Shown: one piece after another, positions 1 to 6,856 of the stretch
How positions within the stretch are numbered: the first letter of the stretch is position 1
How the letters are laid out: each line of letters starts with the position of its first letter
Origin: Acidobacteriota bacterium
GTDB lineage: Bacteria; Acidobacteriota; Blastocatellia; Pyrinomonadales; Pyrinomonadaceae
Direction: 5' to 3'
NCBI GenBank assembly: GCA_029777145.1
Contig: JAKOSS010000355.1
Location: 1 to 10,113, forward strand
DNA length: 10,113 nt
Notes under the pieces: generated by a model
Databases searched by the model: none
Seen by the model: the letters and a program-made list of their open reading frames with translations, nothing else
What the model was told of the DNA's origin: nothing
Translations under genes and position numbers: made by a program

Positions 1-52
1 AATTGGCACATCGCAGAAACAAGTCGGCTGTACGGGATGCAAGACGTCGACG

Positions 53-136
53 ACGGAGTCGCGAGCGGTGATTTGTGGTTCGCAGGTTGTGGATTCTGAG
101 TCGCGAGTCGTGAGTTATGAGTCGCGAGCAATGATA
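53..136. repeat. Degenerate 7-bp tandem repeat array, left arm
   Basis: Read in steps of seven from base 53, the sequence gives about twelve units in constant phase: acggagt, cgcgagc, ggtgatt, tgtggtt, cgcaggt, tgtggat, tctgagt, cgcgagt, cgtgagt, tatgagt, cgcgagc, aatgata. The rough consensus is cGtGaGt, with G at the fourth position in eleven of twelve units. The last few units before base 130 are the most regular. The opposite-strand form of the same core (CTCRC) recurs at 179-262, so the two arrays form a long imperfect inverted repeat. It resembles in kind the heptanucleotide STRR repeats of heterocystous cyanobacteria, but no homology is claimed. Confidence 0.75.
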
Positions 137-178
137 TGCAGCTCGCCCGTTTGGAGACGGGATCGAGATTCTCTTCTG

Positions 179-262
179 CTCACTGCTTACGGCTCACGGC
201 TCACTCCTCGCTGCTCGCTGCTCGCTGCTCGCTGCTCACTGCCCACGGCTCACCGATTCACC
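179..262. repeat. 7-bp tandem repeat array, right arm (inverted relative to left)
   Basis: Stepping by seven from base 179 gives ctcactg, cttacgg, ctcacgg, ctcactc, four identical ctcgctg units (207-234), ctcactg, cccacgg, ctcaccg and a decayed attcacc. Phase is kept for eleven clear units. Reverse-complemented, the units read NNGYGAG, the same core as the left array, so this arm can pair imperfectly with 53-136 around an unrelated loop of about 42 bp (137-178). The run of four identical units suggests recent slippage expansion. Open frames across it encode only low-complexity Leu/Ala/Ser/Arg-rich peptide and are not taken as genes. Confidence 0.85.
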
Positions 263-352
263 TTGTATTTTCAAGCGAAATAGGTGAGAATTTACCGATT
301 TGCGTCAGCAATGCAGCGTCCAATACACAATCGGAGAAACAGAAAGAGATTT

Positions 353-2407
353 ATGAACTTTCGGTACATCATTTTGACCGTTGTCGCTTTCGGTTTACTG
401 GCGGGAGCCGTCAGTGCCCAGAAGGTGAGGCTTCGTTCCGAGATCACGCCGAACTGCTCGAGCGGATCTTCCCGCTGGAAGTTCGCCGACATCTACGCGG
501 ACGGCAACATCGCCGTTCAGGGTAGCTATAACTGCCGCGGCGCCTTCATTTACGATATTTCGAATCCGGACGCTCCGACGTTGGCCTCGTGGTACAATCC
601 GGGCGCCAACCAACAGTTTCTCGAAGCGATCGTCGTCGGTAACCGAGGATATTTCGGCAGCGGAAATGGCGGCGGAGTGCATATCGTCGATCTGACCAAC
701 CCGTCGAACCCGACGTTGCTCGGAACCGTGACCTCGACGAACGGCAATGGCCACAATTCGATTCACGAAATGATGGTCATCTCGCAGAACGGCCAGACGT
801 ACCTGATCGAGAACGCGAACGTACTGTCGAACAAGATCATCAAATTCATCAACGTGACGAACCCGGCGGCGCCCGTATTCGTCCGCGATCTCAATCCAAC
901 GGAGCCGCAATGGGTTCACGCGATGCACATCCGCGGCAATCGCATGATCACTTCCGGATGGGGAAACTCGACCAGCCGCGGGCGGACCGAGATCTACGAT
1001 ATTTCGAACCTTGCGACCCAGGCTCCGACGCTCCTCGGATTCATTGAGGATACGAGCTCGACGACGGCCGGGAACAGCATGCACAGCAGCTGGACGAGCG
1101 AAGACGGAAACACGCTTTACAGCGCCCGCGAGACGACCAACGGAACGGGCGACGTCCGCGTCTACAACATTTGGGACCCGTCGAATCCGATCCTTGTGGA
1201 TCGCCAAACCATGACGAGCCTCAATCTCAACGCGGTCACGCCGCATAATCCCGTTGTGATGGGCAACAAGCTCTATGTTTCGTGGTACCAGGCGGGACTT
1301 CAGGTCTTCGACGTCTCGGCACCGACGGCACCGAAACGGATCGGACAATATGATTCGTATCAGCAGACGTTTGCACCGACCGACTCACAGAGCCTCGTTG
1401 ACGAGCCGTGGGATATCGTTTGCGGCAGCGAGAATCTGCAAAATGTGCTCCCGACATCGTACGACGGCGCGTGGGCGGTCTTCCCGTTTCTTGGCGAAGA
1501 CCGGGTCCTGATCGGCGATCTGACATACGGACTTCTTATCGTCGATGTCTCGCGCGCGACCGCTCCGGCAAAGAACGTCGTTTCCGACTTCGACGGTGAC
1601 GGCAAGACGGATCTATCGACGTACACACCGTCTTCGGGTCTGTGGAACATCGAACGCAGCTCGAGCGGCGGCCTTGTCCAGTCGAACTTCGGAATCACCG
1701 AAGACCGGGTCACGACCGGCGATTATGACGGCGACGGAAAGTCTGACATTTCGGTATGGCGCCCGTCGAACGGAACATGGTACCGGATCAACAGCGCGAC
1801 CGACACGTTCTACCAGGCGCAGTTCGGATTGACCGGCGATCGTCCGGTTGAGGCCGATTACGATGCCGACGGCAAGACCGACATCGCGATCTGGCGTCCG
1901 GCGACCGGAACCTGGTACATCTGGCAAAGCACTCTGGGGATTCAGATCCAGAACTGGGGTCTCAGCAGCGACATCGCGCTCGCCGGCGATTACGAGGGCG
2001 ACGGCAAAGCCGACATGACGATCTACCGGCCGAGTACGGGCACGTGGTATATCTTGCAGAGTTCGTCGAGCATTCCCCTTATCTACAACTGGGGAATTTC
2101 GACCGACAGGCCGCTATCAGGAGATTTTGACGGTGACGGCACGTCCGACCTCGCGGTGTACCGTCCTTCGGAAGGAAACTGGTATATTTTGAAATCGCAG
2201 TCAGGGCAGGTCCTGATCACGCGTTTCGGTCTTGCCGAAGACGTGCCGACGCCCGCCGACTTCGACGGCGACGGCAAGGCCGACATTGCTGTCTTTCGTC
2301 CTTCGACGAACGTATGGTACAGGCTCAACAGTGCCGACGGCGGGTTTGTCGCTCGTGAGTTCGGACAGGCAGGCGACGTGGTTTCGCCATCTTCAGTACA
2401 GCCGTAA
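353..2407 (+). CDS. Secreted LVIVD-repeat / FG-GAP (VCBS-like) double beta-propeller protein
   Basis: The 684-residue protein probably acts outside the cytoplasm; its binding partner is unknown. It starts with a signal peptide (MNFRY, hydrophobic core 6-18, likely cleavage after VSA at residue 22). The ATG at 353 was chosen over an in-frame GTG at 284 because it puts the signal peptide at the N-terminus and has a weak GAG four bases upstream. Residues about 40-410 carry seven LVIVD-type motifs (65, 109, 162, 212, 268, 316, 394; e.g. VHIVDLTNPSNP), enough for one seven-bladed propeller. Residues 412-684 hold six calcium-loop repeats, DxDxDGxxD, starting at 412, 457, 502, 546, 591 and 636. No C-terminal anchor or sorting signal is evident; it ends shortly after an incomplete seventh repeat. 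His residues recur at similar blade positions (138, 189, 244, 298). Domain calls are firm; function (adhesion, surface binding or enzyme) is unknown. Confidence 0.85.
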   Translation: MNFRYIILTVVAFGLLAGAVSAQKVRLRSEITPNCSSGSSRWKFADIYADGNIAVQGSYNCRGAFIYDISNPDAPTLASWYNPGANQQFLEAIVVGNRGYFGSGNGGGVHIVDLTNPSNPTLLGTVTSTNGNGHNSIHEMMVISQNGQTYLIENANVLSNKIIKFINVTNPAAPVFVRDLNPTEPQWVHAMHIRGNRMITSGWGNSTSRGRTEIYDISNLATQAPTLLGFIEDTSSTTAGNSMHSSWTSEDGNTLYSARETTNGTGDVRVYNIWDPSNPILVDRQTMTSLNLNAVTPHNPVVMGNKLYVSWYQAGLQVFDVSAPTAPKRIGQYDSYQQTFAPTDSQSLVDEPWDIVCGSENLQNVLPTSYDGAWAVFPFLGEDRVLIGDLTYGLLIVDVSRATAPAKNVVSDFDGDGKTDLSTYTPSSGLWNIERSSSGGLVQSNFGITEDRVTTGDYDGDGKSDISVWRPSNGTWYRINSATDTFYQAQFGLTGDRPVEADYDADGKTDIAIWRPATGTWYIWQSTLGIQIQNWGLSSDIALAGDYEGDGKADMTIYRPSTGTWYILQSSSSIPLIYNWGISTDRPLSGDFDGDGTSDLAVYRPSEGNWYILKSQSGQVLITRFGLAEDVPTPADFDGDGKADIAVFRPSTNVWYRLNSADGGFVAREFGQAGDVVSPSSVQP
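1586..2392 (+). repeat. Six in-frame repeats of about 135 bp encoding the FG-GAP/VCBS-like blades
   Basis: Calcium-loop codons (GAC/GAT-TTC/TAT-GAC...) recur at 1586, 1721, 1856, 1988, 2123 and 2258, giving steps of 135, 135, 132, 135 and 135 bp. Each unit encodes DxDxDGxxD, then a strand with RPS/RPA-x-G-x-WY, then a short strand ending in FG/WG. Units are similar at protein level but clearly diverged in DNA, so this is an old internal duplication rather than a recent expansion. It lies wholly inside the 353-2407 gene. Confidence 0.85.
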
Positions 2408-2435
2408 ACTTGGCAACTCGGTTTCGGTGTTTTCC

Positions 2436-2485
2436 GGGCCCACGGTTTGAACGGCGACGTTTGGACTGTGGGTCCTTTTGATTTT
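2436..2485 (+). terminator. Intrinsic-terminator-like hairpin with GCGA tetraloop and T-tract
   Basis: Bases 2436-2453 can pair continuously with 2458-2475, giving an 18-bp stem including five G-U pairs and closed by a GCGA (GNRA) tetraloop at 2454-2457. It is followed at once by TTTTGATTTT (2476-2485). It sits 29 bp after the stop of the LVIVD/FG-GAP gene and is oriented to terminate it. There is no T-tract on the other side, so it looks unidirectional. It ends only 14 bp before the ATG of the FHA-PrsW gene, so it may also influence that gene's expression (see findings). Confidence 0.75.
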
Positions 2486-2489
2486 CATC

Positions 2490-4169
2490 ATGAGATTGAC
2501 GCTGACAATTGGATCCGGCACGTTTGCCGGACGAACGTTCGAATTAGCCGAGGGATCGATGACGATCGGCCGCGGAGAACATTGCACCGCGCGGTTCGAC
2601 CCGCTTGTCGAACGCGTGATGTCGAAAACGCATTGCGAGATCGAGAGCCGTCCCGACGGCTTCCTGCTCGCGGATCAGAACAGCACGAACGGTACTTTCG
2701 TCAACGGACAAAGGATCGACCGCGTGATGCTCAGATCCGGCGACCAGATCCAGTTCGGGAAGAACGGCGTCGTCGGTCGAGTCGTCATCGCCGCCGTCGA
2801 GTCGGAGGAGAGCATGGAAACGCTTTTCGCGCCGCCGATCGAGGTTCCGCAGTCTCAGCCGACGGTGGCTTATGTGCCGAGTCCGATCCCGGCGTCGCCG
2901 GCTCCCGTCGGATTTCCGCCGGTCGAGTCAATTCCCTTGCCCGTACCGAGCGTCCGCAATTCGATCTCGCATTTCAGCGTCGGCAGCATGCCGCGGGAAT
3001 ATGTTCCGGAACCCGAGAAAAGCAATCCGCTGGTGATCATCGGCGCCGTCGTGGCGATCATCGGCGGGCTCATCTGCCTGCTGCTTGTGGTGCTGATCAC
3101 GGTGCTTTCGGTCGGCCCCGGAACGGCGATCCTGGCGACCGCCGTCGCCTTTGCGCCGTTGGTCATTTATGTCACGCCGTTCATGCTCATCGACCGTTAC
3201 GATCCGGAACCGCTTTGGCTGCTGGCGCTCGCATTCGCCTGGGGAGCGCTCGTGTCGATCGCATTTTCGTTCTTCGCGAACACGATCGCGGGAATCGGTG
3301 CGGCGATCGCCGGCGGCGCCGAGTTCGGCGACAGTTTTATGGCCGTCGCGGCGGCACCGATCTTTGAAGAAGGATCAAAGGGGCTTGGGGTTCTGCTATT
3401 GCTGCTGATCTTTCGCAAGTATTTTGACGACATTCTCGACGGCATCGTCTTCGCCGGGATGGTCGGGCTCGGATTCGCCGCGGTCGAGAATATCCTTTAT
3501 TACGGCCGCGCGTTCAACGGCGGCGGCCCGGTCGCGCTCGGATTGCTTTTCGTCCTTCGCGGGATCCTGTCGCCATTTGCTCACGCGACGTTCACGTCGA
3601 TGACCGGCATCGGCTGCGGGATCTCGCGCGAAACGCACAACAAGGCTGCGAAACTGATATTCCCGTTGCTCGGATACGTCTTCGCGGTCTGTCTGCACGC
3701 CTTGTGGAACGGCCTTGCGACGTTCGCCTCAACGATCCTCAAAGGATTGAACATCGGATGGCTCTGCGACTGGCTCGGTCAAGGACTTGAGGGACTTTGC
3801 GGATTTCTCGTCGCGTACGCCGTCGTCCAGATCCCGCTGTTCCTGATTTTCATCAGTTTCACACTCTACATTCTCGTCAGGCAAAACCGCATTCTGAAGG
3901 AAATGCTGGCGATCGACGTCGCGCGCGGGCTTCTTCCGCAGGAACATGCCGCTAAAGCGACCTCGATCTTCGGTTCGATCGCTTGGCGACTCGGTGGCCT
4001 GGGTTCGGGCAAATTCGGCGCGCGATCGAAATATTTGCGGACGATCGGCAAACTCGGACTTTCGTACTGGCACATTCAGCGCGCGACTGAAGCCCATGGA
4101 CAGACCGCGAGTTTTCAGCAGAATCCGATCCTGCGCAGCGAGGTCTTGCGCTGGCGTGAACAGGTTTGA
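2490..4169 (+). CDS. FHA domain fused to PrsW-family intramembrane metalloprotease
   Basis: The 559-residue membrane protein has three parts. Residues 1-100 form an FHA domain, which binds phosphothreonine peptides: GRG at 27-29, SKTH at 45-48, and NSTNGTFVNG at 64-73 are the expected binding-loop residues. Residues about 101-178 are a Pro/Ser/Val-rich linker. Residues about 180-465 are the polytopic PrsW domain with its signature elements: DRYDPEP near 235-241, EEGSK at 293-297, FAAVEN at 329-334, HATFTS from His365, and HALWN from His403. The Glu pair and these histidines are the probable metal and catalytic site. A basic cytoplasmic tail follows. Bacillus PrsW performs site-1 cleavage of anti-sigma factor RsiW, so a signalling protease controlled by Ser/Thr phosphorylation is a reasonable inference; the substrate is unknown. 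ATG 2490 is preferred because FHA begins there; TTG 2478 is in frame upstream. No Shine-Dalgarno is visible. Confidence 0.9.
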   Translation: MRLTLTIGSGTFAGRTFELAEGSMTIGRGEHCTARFDPLVERVMSKTHCEIESRPDGFLLADQNSTNGTFVNGQRIDRVMLRSGDQIQFGKNGVVGRVVIAAVESEESMETLFAPPIEVPQSQPTVAYVPSPIPASPAPVGFPPVESIPLPVPSVRNSISHFSVGSMPREYVPEPEKSNPLVIIGAVVAIIGGLICLLLVVLITVLSVGPGTAILATAVAFAPLVIYVTPFMLIDRYDPEPLWLLALAFAWGALVSIAFSFFANTIAGIGAAIAGGAEFGDSFMAVAAAPIFEEGSKGLGVLLLLLIFRKYFDDILDGIVFAGMVGLGFAAVENILYYGRAFNGGGPVALGLLFVLRGILSPFAHATFTSMTGIGCGISRETHNKAAKLIFPLLGYVFAVCLHALWNGLATFASTILKGLNIGWLCDWLGQGLEGLCGFLVAYAVVQIPLFLIFISFTLYILVRQNRILKEMLAIDVARGLLPQEHAAKATSIFGSIAWRLGGLGSGKFGARSKYLRTIGKLGLSYWHIQRATEAHGQTASFQQNPILRSEVLRWREQV

Positions 4170-4178
4170 TCGGTAGCT

Positions 4179-5240
4179 TCAAGCGGCCTGATAAACGCGG
4201 TAGGCGTTGTTCTCGGCGATGATCGTACAGTTCGTGAAGTTGCGTTCAAGAAGCGGTTTGTACTTCAGAAAGCGATTGGCAACGATGAACAGCGAACCGC
4301 CGGGATTGAGGTGATTCCTGGCCCGTTCGATCAGTTCTTCGACGATCCCGTAATCCGTTCCGACGCCGCGATGGAACGGCGGGTTCGAGACGATCGCGTC
4401 AAAGCGCCCTTCAACTTCCGAAAATCCGTCCGAAGCGAACAACTTTGCCGCGTCGATCGCGTTCGCTTCAAGCGTCAGCCGTGCCGATTCAACGGCCGCC
4501 GCGCTGCTATCGAGAAATTCGACCGCGACGCCCGGTGCGCGTCGCTTGATCGTTGCCCCGACGATCCCGCAGCCGCAGCCGAAATCGAGGACGCGTCCTG
4601 AGAGTCGCGGGAGCGAACTCAACAGGAATTCGGTGCCCGCGTCGAGTCGCCCGCGGCTGAACACACCCGGCAAGGTCACAATTGTGAAAGTTGTGTTATC
4701 GATCGTGCACTCGTCCGTCTGCAGGAAGTCCGACGGTGTAACGGAGGTCGTATTCGCCCGATTGCGCGCGGCGTAGACGACGCAGTGGCGTGCGGCCTCG
4801 CTCCAGACAACGTCGCCGACGATCTCCGCGAATCGGTCGCGCACCGATCGGATGCCGGAATCGTTCGCGCCGACGAGATAAACGGAACCGTCGGCGGCCA
4901 CCGCTTGCGACGTCATTCGCAGTACATATTCGATCAGATCCCGCCCTTTCGGAAGATAGACGATCGCCGAATCGTGAAGCTCGCGGGGAGAATACCAATA
5001 GCCGAACCGGACCTGCGAAGGGTCGTGGCCGGAATCGCCAAAGCTCTTTGTTTGGTACGAATGAGAACGGTAATCGAAATTGTGGACCGTCGTTGCATCG
5101 GAAGATCCGGCGGCGAAAAACGAAGCGAATCCGTCGTCGGGCGGAGCGACGATGAGCATCGACTCGCCGCGAAGCGAGTCGATCTGCCGAAAGAGCAACC
5201 GGCTGGGATTGGTCCAGTTTTTTGCGTCGCCAGCCGCCAT
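4179..5240 (-). CDS. RsmC/RlmG-type 16S/23S rRNA guanine-N2 methyltransferase
   Basis: The 353-residue protein belongs to the two-domain class I SAM methyltransferases that make m2G in rRNA. Residues 1-165 are the degenerate N-terminal domain (YLPKGRDLIEYVL at 95-107, VGANDSGIRS at 123-132). Residues about 185-353 are the catalytic domain: PGVFSRGRLDAGTEFLL at 191-207, SAM motif I VLDFGCGCGIVG at 217-228, acidic motif II around FLDSS at 242-246, NPPFH at 286-290, and VANRFLKY at 320-327. The stretch FASDGFSEVEGRFD-IVSNPPFH recalls E. coli RsmC (G1207 of 16S), and length matches RsmC (343 residues), but the C-terminal FTNCTIIAENN recalls RlmG (23S G1835). The exact target base is therefore uncertain. 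The start lies 11 bp after the proS stop, so the two are probably cotranscribed. Its stop is 9 bp from the convergent FHA-PrsW stop. Confidence 0.85.
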   Translation of the reverse strand: MAAGDAKNWTNPSRLLFRQIDSLRGESMLIVAPPDDGFASFFAAGSSDATTVHNFDYRSHSYQTKSFGDSGHDPSQVRFGYWYSPRELHDSAIVYLPKGRDLIEYVLRMTSQAVAADGSVYLVGANDSGIRSVRDRFAEIVGDVVWSEAARHCVVYAARNRANTTSVTPSDFLQTDECTIDNTTFTIVTLPGVFSRGRLDAGTEFLLSSLPRLSGRVLDFGCGCGIVGATIKRRAPGVAVEFLDSSAAAVESARLTLEANAIDAAKLFASDGFSEVEGRFDAIVSNPPFHRGVGTDYGIVEELIERARNHLNPGGSLFIVANRFLKYKPLLERNFTNCTIIAENNAYRVYQAA

Positions 5241-5251
5241 CGTTGCGTCGA

Positions 5252-6723
5252 TCAGTAAGCCCGCGCGAAGATCACCCGTTTTGAAGACGGATTGCCTGAG
5301 AACACGCAGGTCCCCGCCTGTTCGGTCGAATTGAACGGGATGCAGCGGATGGTCGCCTTTGTTTCGGCCTTGATCGCGTCTTCAGTCTCGCTCGTTCCGT
5401 CCCAATGCGCGACGATGAACCCGCCCTTTTCGATCTGCGTCTTGAAGTCTTCCCAGGTATCGACGACGAACGTGTTCGATTCCCGAAAATCCAGCGCCTT
5501 CTTGTAGATATTCGCCTGAATCTCGACAAGCAGGTCCGAGAGGTAGCTCGCGACGCCCTCAATCGGCTTCGATTCCTTCGAAAGCGTATCGCGCCGCGCC
5601 ACCTCGATGGTCCCGTTCTCGACGTCCCGCATCCCGATCGCCAGTCTGACCGGCACGCCTTTGAGTTCGTACTCGGCGAATTTCCAACCTGAGCGCTGTT
5701 TGTCGTCGTCGTCGAACTTTACCGAAACGCCGGCCGCGCGGAGTTGATCGATCACAGGCAGGACTTTCTCGGAGATCTTCGCGAGCTCTTCTTCGGTCTT
5801 GAAGATCGGCACGACGACGACCTGGATCGGCGCGAGTTTAGGCGGCAGCACGAGCCCGTTGTCGTCCGAATGCGCCATTACGAGCGCGCCCATCATGCGG
5901 GTCGAAAGTCCCCAACTCGTGGCCCACGCGTACTCAAGCTTTCCTTCCTTCGAAGTGAACTGAACATCGAAACTCTTGGCGAAGTTTTGACCGAGAAAGT
6001 GCGAAGTGCCGGCCTGAAGCGCTTTTCCGTCCTGCATCATCGCTTCAATGCACAACGTATCTTCCGCTCCCGCAAAACGCTCATTCGGGGTCTTCGTGCC
6101 CTGAACCACCGGCAGCGCCATCCAGTCCTCGGCGAACGTCGCATAGACGCCGAGCATCCGTTCGGTTTCCTCGACCGCCTCTTCGCGCGTCGCGTGCGCC
6201 GTGTGACCTTCCTGCCAAAGAAATTCCGCGGTTCTAAGAAACAGTCGCGTGCGCATTTCCCAGTGACGACGTTGCACCACTGATTGATCAGAATTGGAAG
6301 GTCGCGGTACGACTGGATCCAGTTGCGGTAGGTGTTCCAGATCACCGTTTCGCTCGTCGGGCGGACGATCAGTTCCTCTTCGAGCCGGGCATTGTCGTCG
6401 ACGACAAGCCCCTTTCCGTCAGGATTCGACTTCAGCCGGTAATGCGTCACGACCGCACATTCTTTCGCGAATCCTTCGGCGTGTTCTTCTTCCTTTTCGA
6501 GAAACGATTTCGGCACGAAGAGCGGGAAATAGGCATTCTGATGCCCGGTCGCCTTGAACATGTCATCCAACGCGCGCTGCATCTTCTCCCAGATCGCGAA
6601 GCCGTACGGCTTGATGACCATACAGCCTCGAACCGCAGAATTCTCGGCCAGGTCGGCGCGCTTGACGAGTTCGTTGTACCACTCGGAATAGTTTTCGCTT
6701 CGTTTCGGTAATCCTTTGCTCAT
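5252..6723 (-). CDS. Prolyl-tRNA synthetase (archaeal/eukaryotic-like type), frameshifted as given
   Basis: ProS charges tRNA-Pro with proline in the cytoplasm. The sequence splits it between two frames. The N-terminal frame starts at 6723 and is coherent for 153 residues, to about 6265 (class II motif 1 around [17 protein letters not shown] at 121-125; [12 protein letters not shown] at 142-153). The C-terminal frame resumes at TGG 6262 with [24 protein letters not shown] and runs to the TGA at 5252. It contains [14 protein letters not shown], motif 3 ([16 protein letters not shown]), the HGTP anticodon-binding domain (from QVVVVPIF) and the type-3 C-terminal domain ending in the characteristic Tyr. 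Joined, it gives about 490 residues, normal for this type. Only two bases stand where one codon is expected, so the frame is off by one inside motif 2. The rest shows no decay, so a sequence error is likely, but see findings. Upstream it faces proline dehydrogenase; downstream is rsmC. Confidence 0.88.
6263..6264 (-). other. Frameshift site in proS, motif 2
   Basis: Minus-strand codons read TGC AAC GTC GTC, then AC, then TGG GAA ATG. In this ProRS type the family sequence is NVV-Arg-WEMR, so the two-base remnant occupies the codon of the motif-2 arginine that contacts ATP. Adding any single base to the remnant gives Asn, Asp, His, Tyr, Thr, Ser or Ile, never Arg. A -1 reading (re-using the preceding C) gives His at this place. 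Confidence 0.85.
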
Positions 6724-6856
6724 AAGTTATTTGCGAGTTGTTATGTAAAATAGAAAATGATACGTGAATTCAATCCAAGAAACAATTTCTCCACCATCCG
6801 AATCGGTTCCGGCACGATGCGGCGCGGACCGCGATTTGTGATAAGTTTATTGATAT
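6724..6856. promoter_or_regulatory. Divergent spacer between proS and proline dehydrogenase
   Basis: This 133-bp gap separates two outward-facing start codons and must hold both promoters. The proS side (6724-6790) is AT-rich; on the minus strand a TTGAAT lies 15 bp upstream of TATTTT, a poor but possible -35/-10 pair. Near proline dehydrogenase, TAAGTT (6842-6847) could be a -10 nine bases before the ATG. Two short perfect palindromes occur, CCGAATCGG (6798-6806) and CGCGGACCGCG (6823-6833); either could be an operator, but both are short enough to be chance. Neither start has a Shine-Dalgarno. Confidence 0.45.

Larger units (their letters stand above)
1..352. other. Leader/intergenic region upstream of the LVIVD/FG-GAP gene
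   Basis: No convincing gene is visible here. One forward frame is open from base 1 to a TGA at 97-99 and another from base 2 to a TAG at 281-283, so the tail of an upstream gene cannot be excluded, but neither translation resembles a known protein. The second frame is mostly translated repeat. The region is dominated by two heptad arrays (53-136 and 179-262), annotated separately. From about 263 to 352 the sequence becomes more AT-rich and probably holds the promoter and leader of the next gene, but no convincing -35/-10 pair could be picked. Confidence 0.5.

Noticed and set aside
53..262. Heptad arrays as a CRISPR
   Set aside because: Units are 7 bp with no spacers, and the two arms are inverted; no cas genes are nearby.
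68..283. Open frame of 71 codons across the heptad arrays
   Set aside because: It translates the repeats into low-complexity peptide rich in Ser, Arg, Leu and Ala, has no recognisable domain, and ends just before the real gene.
284..352. GTG at 284 as the start of the LVIVD/FG-GAP gene
   Set aside because: It would put 23 mostly basic residues before a perfect signal peptide; ATG 353 fits better.
395..1348. 317-codon open frame on the minus strand opposite the LVIVD region
   Set aside because: Its translation is Arg/Asp/Val-rich, typical of the antisense of a GC-rich gene. The forward gene has a signal peptide and clear repeats.
2447..3367. 306-codon forward open frame overlapping FHA-PrsW
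   Set aside because: It is an out-of-frame shadow, extremely Arg-rich; the overlapping frame has conserved FHA and PrsW motifs.
6255..6275. Programmed ribosomal frameshifting in proS
   Set aside because: There is no X-XXY-YYZ slippery heptamer, and the shift would place His at an invariant catalytic Arg.
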